Part shown: piece after piece, positions 58,471 through 64,000 of the stretch
How positions within the stretch are numbered: the first letter of the stretch is position 1
How the letters are laid out: each line of letters starts with the position of its first letter
From: Wurfbainia villosa
Taxonomy: Eukaryota; Streptophyta; Magnoliopsida; Zingiberales; Zingiberaceae
Assembly: GCA_025175895.1 (NCBI GenBank)
Contig: CM046000.1
Location: 68,848,720-68,912,719, forward strand
Reading direction: 5' to 3'
DNA length: 64,000 nucleotides
Translations under genes and position numbers: made by a program
Notes under the pieces: model-generated
Told to the model about the DNA's origin: nothing
What the model saw: the letters and a program-made list of their open reading frames with translations, nothing else
The model's database searches: none

Positions 58471-59871
58471 CTCTAAACATGTAATGCTTTGGCCAAAGAC
58501 TTTAGTAACAATCCGACGAGAGGCCATGGGTATACATCTCCTCGCAAGGAGTGGTGAATCCTTTATAGGCTATTCAAACACCTTCGATCACTTGACTTAT
58601 ACCCAATCATCCGGGTCCACATCTCCTTAGAGATGTTTGCTTAAGATGTCAAAGCATAAGTCTCCATGATCAAGATGACTTGAATACCGCAAGTCAAAGG
58701 AACATCGCACTTAAGCCACAGAAGAACTTCATTGACATATCTATATATGCAGAGAACCATATATGAAGTCTTACTACCGTCACTCCAATGAACTAGTTAC
58801 CATAACTAGCATCCACGATTAACTCCGGACATCACTATGTCTCCAGCCAGTGAGAATCAGCTGCTTGGATACACCAAGGAGTATACCTCGTGCTAGTCTC
58901 AACAGAATTGATGGCGTCCAGATCCATCAATTCATCGACTAGGGATAATTCCGATACATCACAATTACACATGTAGAGATACTCACTAGTTATGATCCAA
59001 TCACAAATTCTCTCATGCTGTGAATCGTATCGTGGACATTCAGTAAATGAGTTTAAGATCCAATCAAATACATTAAACATGTATACTCAAATAGTGAATC
59101 TTCATTTATCATATAAATAGTTCATACATAAGGCGATTGCCTTAGGACATCTCTCATATATTACTTACACTCTAAACATGTAATGCTTTGGCCAAAGACT
59201 TTAGTAACAATCCGACGAGAGGCCATGGGTATACATCTCCTCGCAAGGAGTGGTGAATCCTTTATAGGCTATTCAGACACCTTCGATCACTTCGACTTAT
59301 ACCCAATCATCCCGGGTCCACATCTCCATAGAGATGCTTGCTTAAGATGTCAAAGCATAAGTCTTTATGATCAAGATGACTTGAATACCACAAGTCAAAG
59401 GAACATCGCACTTAAGCTACAGTAAGAACTTCATTGACATATCTATATATGCAGAGAACCATATGAAGTCTTACGACTGGTCACTCCAATGAACTAGTTA
59501 CCATAACTAGCATCCACGATTAACTCCGGACATCACAATGTCTCCAGCCAGTGAGAATCAGCTGCTTGGATACACCAAGGAGTATACCTCGTGCTAGTCT
59601 CAATAGAATTGATGGTGTCCAAATCCATCAATTCATCGACTAGGGATAATTTCGATACATCACAATTACACATGTAGAGATACTCACTAGTTGTGATCCA
59701 ATCACAAATTCTCTCATGTTGTGAGTCGTATCGCGGACATTTAGTAAATGAGTTTAAGATCCAATCATATACATGAAACCATGTATACTCAAATAGTGAA
59801 TCTTCATTTATCATATAAATGGTTCATACATAAGGCGATTGCCTTAGGACATCTCTCATGTATTACTAACA
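58471..59871 (-). repeat. Tandem duplication of about 700 bp in the J LTR
   Basis: Two direct copies starting at CTCTAAACATGTAATGC (58471 and 59171). They differ by scattered substitutions and small indels, so the duplication is not very recent. The minus-strand frames at 58835-59080 and 59533-59814 are the two copies of one incidental frame. Confidence 0.88.
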
Positions 59872-59886
59872 GACTCCCACTTGGCC
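59872..59886 (-). other. Polypurine tract of element J
   Basis: Minus strand GGCCAAGTGGGAGTC directly before the LTR start. A different PPT type from the GGGGGAGAT tracts of A-E and H, placing J in another Copia lineage. Confidence 0.85.
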
Positions 59887-61028
59887 TAATTCCAATCGCT
59901 ACGGTATCCAATACTATAAGCTGTAACATGACCCTCAAACTTACTTTGAGGTAATGCCTTAGTCAAAGGATCTGCTAAGTTCTTTTCAGTGGGGATTTTC
60001 TCGATTTGTAATTCTTTCCTACTGATGATCTCTCTGATAAGATGATAGCGACGAAGCACATGTTTGGATCGTTGATGAGACCTTGGCTCTTTCGCCTGTG
60101 CAATTGCTCTATTGTTGTCGCAGTAGACCGGTATTGCTTCAACAATGGCTGGAATCACACCAAGTTCATAAATGAACTTCTTGATCCAAATCGCTTCCTT
60201 TGCTGCTTCCGAAGCTGCAATATATTCTACCTCAGTGGTAGAATCCGCTATAGTGTCTTGTTTGGAACTTTTCCAACTCACTGCTCCCCCATTCAAGGTG
60301 AACACGTATCCAGACTGAGACCTGGAATCATCCTTGTCTATCTGGAAGCTGGCATCTGTATACCCGCGTATCACCATGTCCCCTTCTCCATATATTAGGA
60401 ACACATCCTTAGTTCTTCTTAAGTACTTAAGTATCGTCTTAACAGACACCCAATGATCCATTCCTGGATCTGACTGGTATCTGCTCGTGACACTCAGAGC
60501 ATACGATACATCGGGCCTCGTACATAACATAGCATACATGATAGATCCTATTGCGGATGCATAGGGAATCTTACTCATGCAAATCCTCTCGTCTCCTGTG
60601 TGCGGACATATAGACTTCGAAAGGTGTACCCCATGCCTGATGAGTAGGAAACCTTTCTTGGATTCCGATATGCTAAACCTCTTTAGCACTCGGTCTATAT
60701 ATGTAGACTGCGAAAGACCAAGCAACCGTTTCGATCTATCTCTATAGATCTTAATCCCGAGGATGTAGGTTGCTTCCCCCAGGTCTTTCATGGAGAATGT
60801 CTTGGATAACCAAACCTTAACTGACTGTAAGATTGAAACATCATTTCCTATAAGTAATATGTCATCGACATACAATACTAAGAACACGACTGCACTCCCA
60901 CTAACCTTGTTGTACACACAAGGTTCATCTGGATTTTGTGAGAAATCAAACTTTTTGATTGTCTCATCAAAACAGATATTCCAGCTCCTGGATGCTTGCT
61001 TCAATCCATATATGGACCGTCACAATTT
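59886..61028 (-). pseudogene. pol: Element J RT C-terminus and RNase H
   Basis: Same frame as the upstream integrase-RT part after two TGA codons near 61009-61031. Reads SIYGLKQASRSWN, the YVDD motif in VLYVDDILL, SMKDLGEATYILG, the RNase H blocks RGYTDASFQ and DSTTEVEYIA, DNNRAIAQAKEP and ADPLTKALPQSKFEGH; ends at 59886 next to the PPT. The motifs look catalytically complete, so only the stops and the upstream frameshift disable it. Confidence 0.9.
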
Positions 61029-62384
61029 TCATACCTTGGTTTTATCAACCGATGTTAAACCCTCAGGCTGTATCATATACACATCCTCGAGCATGTTTCC
61101 ATTAAGGAAAGTTGTTTTCACATCCATCTGCCATATCTCATAATCATAATGAGCCGCTATGGTGAGGAGCATCCGAATGGATTTAAACATAGCTACAGGC
61201 GAATAGGTTTCGTCATAATCAACACCTTGTTTTTGACGATATCCTTTCACCACTAATCTAGCTTTATAGGTAATCACATTACCATCCATGTCGGTTTTCT
61301 TCTTGAAAACCCACTTGCACCCTATAGGCTTGATGCCTTCAGGTGGGTCAACCAAGTTCCAAACTTGGTTTTCATACATGGAATCCATTTCTGACTTCAT
61401 GGCATCAAGCCACTTATCCCTTTCTGAACTTGTCAGCACTTCTTCATAACTGATAGGCTCCTCATCATCAATGAGTAACACATCATTCGATTCACTTACG
61501 AGAAATCCATATCTCTCAGGAATATTGTGTGTTCTACTAGATCTACGAAGATGTGGTGTTACAATAGGTCCAGCAGATTGCTCATCACTATGAGTTGTCG
61601 GCTGTTGTGCTTCACCAGGTATCTCTTCAATGTCTATTTGAGTCTCTCGAGCCTCCTCAAACTCGACGACACTCCCACTGTTTTCTTGCAAGAGAAACTC
61701 TTTCTCTAGAAACACAGCATGCCTTGAAACAAACACCTTTTGTTCCATAGGATGATAGAACTGGTATCCCCTTGTTTCCTTAGGGTATCCAATAAATAGA
61801 CATTTATTAGACTTAGCATCCAATTTGTCTGATACAGTCCGCTTCACATAAGCAGGACAACCCCATATCTTTAAGTAAGATACATGAGGTTTCTTACCAT
61901 TCCATATCTCATATGGAGTAGTAGAGACTACCTTGGTTGGCATTCTGTTTAACAAGTAAATAGTTGTCTGAAGTGCATAGCCCCAAAAGAACTTGGGAAG
62001 ATTCGTATGATTCATCATTGACCTGACCATGTCCAATAAGGTCCGGTTATGCCTCTCAGATACACCATTATGCTGTGGTGTATTTGGCGGAGTCCATTGA
62101 GACAATATACCATTGTCTCTTAGATAATCAAGAAACTCTTGACTTAAGTATTCACCACCTCGATCCGATCGAAGTGTTTTAATACTCTTGTCATGTTGTT
62201 TCTCTACTTCATTTCTGAATTCTTTGAACCTTTCAAAGGCTTCAAACTTGTGTTTCATCAAGAACACATACCCAAACCGTGAGTGATCATCGGTGAAGGT
62301 AATGAAGTAGCTATAGCCTCCTAAAGCTTGAGTTGACATATGTCCACATACATCAGTATGTATTAGACCTAGTAACTCTCCCAC
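61029..62384 (-). pseudogene. pol: Element J integrase and RT N-terminus
   Basis: Open for 451 codons. Integrase catalytic core: LIHTDVCG (first Asp), RSDRGGEYLS (second Asp), PQHNGVSERHNRTLLDMVRS (Glu), then the GKKPHVSYLKIWGCPAYV and KCLFIGYP blocks and a variable linker. RT starts WLDAMKSEMDSMYENQVW and GCKWVFKKKTDMDGNVITYK (20 residues), ending at QMDVKTTFLNGNMLEDVYM. A frameshift at about 62369-62384 separates it from the protease part. Confidence 0.9.
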
Positions 62385-63016
62385 TCTTCACCTTTTTCGG
62401 TAAAAGGTAACTTAGTCATCTTGCCTTTTAAGCATGATTCACATGTATCGTATGAATCCAATTCAAACGATTCCAGAATTCCACATCGGTGTAATTCGGA
62501 CATGCATTTATTGCTTACATGGCCAAGACGACAATGCCACATGTAGGAGTCTATTTGATTATCCTTTCGAGCATGCTTGTTGCTCGCTTCGATACTGAAA
62601 ACATCACTGGATACGTCCAACATATAAACACCATTGCTTAAAGTTCTAGTCCCATAAAGAACTCCATTCAAAGTTATGTAACAACAATTGTTACTAAAAG
62701 TCAAATGGTACCCATTTCTATTTAAACAAGAAATAGAAACGAAGTTCTTTATCAATGAAGGAACATAAAAGCAATTGTCCAGTTCTAAGACAAGTCCTGC
62801 AGGGAGTTTCAACAAATACATTCCGATGGCGAGTGCAGCAACCTTTGCTCTATTCCCAACACGTAAATTTGACTCTCCCTTGACAAGTCTTCTTCTATTC
62901 TTTAGCCCATGTATGTCATTACATATATGTGAGCCACACCCAGTATCCAATACCCAAGTGTCTGAGGAAATAGAATGACAATCAATAACGAAGATATATG
63001 AAAAAGATGGAGCATC
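62369..63016 (-). pseudogene. pol: Element J protease and integrase zinc-binding region
   Basis: Protease with the catalytic triad in WVLDTGCGSHICND at about 62935-62950. Further on is the integrase HHCC region: WHCRLGHVSNKCM and DTCESCLKGKMTK. In frame with gag after a TAA at 63017-63019; ends in another frame from the rest of pol. Confidence 0.87.
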
Positions 63017-63646
63017 TTATGCCTTATTCTTCTTTACGGACTCAAGATAAATCTTGCAATTTCTTCGCCAATGGCCCTACTTGCCATAATGATGGCAAGT
63101 GCCCTTTTGAGCTGGTTCTGCCTTTTTAGCCTTTTTCTTCGTCCCCTTATGTTGTTCCTTTGAGTCCCTCTTAGAACATTTCTTCGAGGAATCAACTAAC
63201 AACACCGTCCCCTGCTCATGCTTCTCAAAAGGCTCCACAGTCTTCAGCGTGTTGAGCAGTACCAAAGATGAACCTTCTTGTATCTCAGAGGTGAAGAGGA
63301 GCTTGGAGACTTTGAACCTTTCGAATCTCACTTGCTTATCAAACAACTCACAAAGAGGAAGGACTACGATATGAGCATCCATATGCTCATGCTGCTTTCG
63401 TAGCTTGAGTTCCATCGCGGCTAGCATGATGCAACTCTTTTGTTCAGAATCACTCATATGTTTCTGATAGGCCAATAATTGGTACAGAGTTGCATTGTCA
63501 CTAGGATGAGCGGGAAGAGGCACTTCGAGGACATTTGCAAGCTTTTCAACCTTGAGAACAATTCTCAAGTTTCTAAGCTAGTCCAAGAAGTTCGGCCCAG
63601 TCAATTTATTCGAATCCAAAATGGAACGCAAATTCAAAGACATCAT
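63017..63646 (-). pseudogene. gag: Element J gag
   Basis: ATG at 63646 (MMSLNLRSILDSNKLTGPNF), then a TAG where Trp is expected (about 63577) and LRNLRIVLKVEKL. A Leu-rich middle, then a Lys-rich tail and a zinc knuckle CHHYGK-stop-GHWRRNC with one Cys replaced by Tyr and a stop inside. Shorter than usual for this gag type, so an internal deletion is likely (the LPSSF-type block is not seen). Confidence 0.82.
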
Positions 63647-64000
63647 GATAAATCTTAGAAATACAAAACGAGCATATATGAGAAAGATGATTTAAAATGC
63701 ATCAACATACATTTATAAATCCCATTCATTTTTTGAATTTCAAAAACCCCAAAATCACTTCGGGAGATCGTAGGTCCATCTCCGAATGGGTTGATATCCA
63801 TCATAGATATGAACAACCTTGGAGAGAGTCCAACAAGTCATTCATAACTACGATGGTAGGTATCAAATATACCGATTGCATATCATGTATATGCAACTAT
63901 CACAATGTGCTATCAACTAATTTAATGTTCACACATACATCGGGTTGTTAACACATTAACAAGTATGCATCATATGCATAGCACCCAACTTCACCTCCCT
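63647..64000 (-). other. Element J 5' leader (partial)
   Basis: Untranslated DNA upstream of gag on the minus strand. The PBS and 5' LTR should follow beyond the window edge. No gene seen. Confidence 0.6.

Larger units (their letters stand above)
56965..59871 (-). repeat. Element J 3' LTR, with an internal duplication
   Basis: About 2.9 kb, minus-strand start TGTTAGTAATACATGAG at 59871 and end CCCAACA at 56965. About 700 bp are duplicated in tandem (58471-59170 and 59171-59871). Without the duplication the LTR would be about 2.2 kb. GC-rich leader part at 57400-57750. Confidence 0.82.
56965..64000 (-). mobile_element. Element J: Copia retrotransposon, minus strand, 5' LTR outside the window
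   Basis: 3' LTR at 56965-59871, PPT 59872-59886, RNase H and RT, integrase, protease and gag in minus-strand order up to 63646, then a leader to the window end. It is inserted in an LTR of its own family (LTR1). Coding regions are far better preserved than in H or F, but contain stops and one frameshift. Confidence 0.9.

Overview
This 64 kb window looks like nuclear DNA of a flowering plant, and essentially all of it is retrotransposon. The evidence is: Ty1/Copia gag-pol remnants of plant type; primer-binding sites (PBS) for initiator-Met tRNA (Copia) and Asp tRNA (Athila-like Ty3/gypsy); polypurine tracts (PPT) of the GGGGGAGAT(T)G type; long LTRs; and stop codons and transitions consistent with decay of methylated cytosine. 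I found no host protein gene, tRNA, rRNA or CRISPR array. I cannot name the species.

The layout is a Russian-doll nest that can be ordered from target-site duplications (TSDs). I use letters. F is the oldest host, a decayed Copia in pieces at 14454-16206, 21493-21646, 22938-25258 and 54063-54340. Inside its reverse transcriptase sits D (25259-54062), a gag-only Copia derivative. D's 5' LTR was itself hit twice: by C (25421-31914, gag-only) and by G (32593-47806, a non-autonomous element with an Asp-tRNA PBS). G contains H (37373-45730), the only element in the nest that covers gag, protease, integrase, RT and RNase H, although it is broken by stops and frameshifts. F also carries B (16207-21492, gag-only) and two palindromic hairpin elements beside a 136 bp (AT)n tract.

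Left edge: element E (minus strand, 7620-14453 and continuing past the left edge) is a relative of C. An Athila-like element Z (minus, 1-7619) is inserted in it, and the gag-only element A (1352-6560) is inserted in Z's LTR with the perfect TSD ggttt. Right edge: a stack of minus-strand LTR pieces (K, L, M, LTR1) leads into J (56965 to the end), a minus-strand Copia with nearly complete but broken coding regions.

Five gag-only copies from three groups (A/B, C/E, D) share LTR-end, PBS and PPT signals with the pol-bearing element H. This suggests they were mobilised in trans by H-like relatives. The most unusual signal is a 10 bp palindrome, CAGTCGACTG. It is repeated many times just upstream of the TATA box in the LTRs of several families, again in their 3' untranslated regions, and in a 92 bp tandem array in F. 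In elements A and B the corresponding block is the one place where the two LTRs of a single element disagree strongly.
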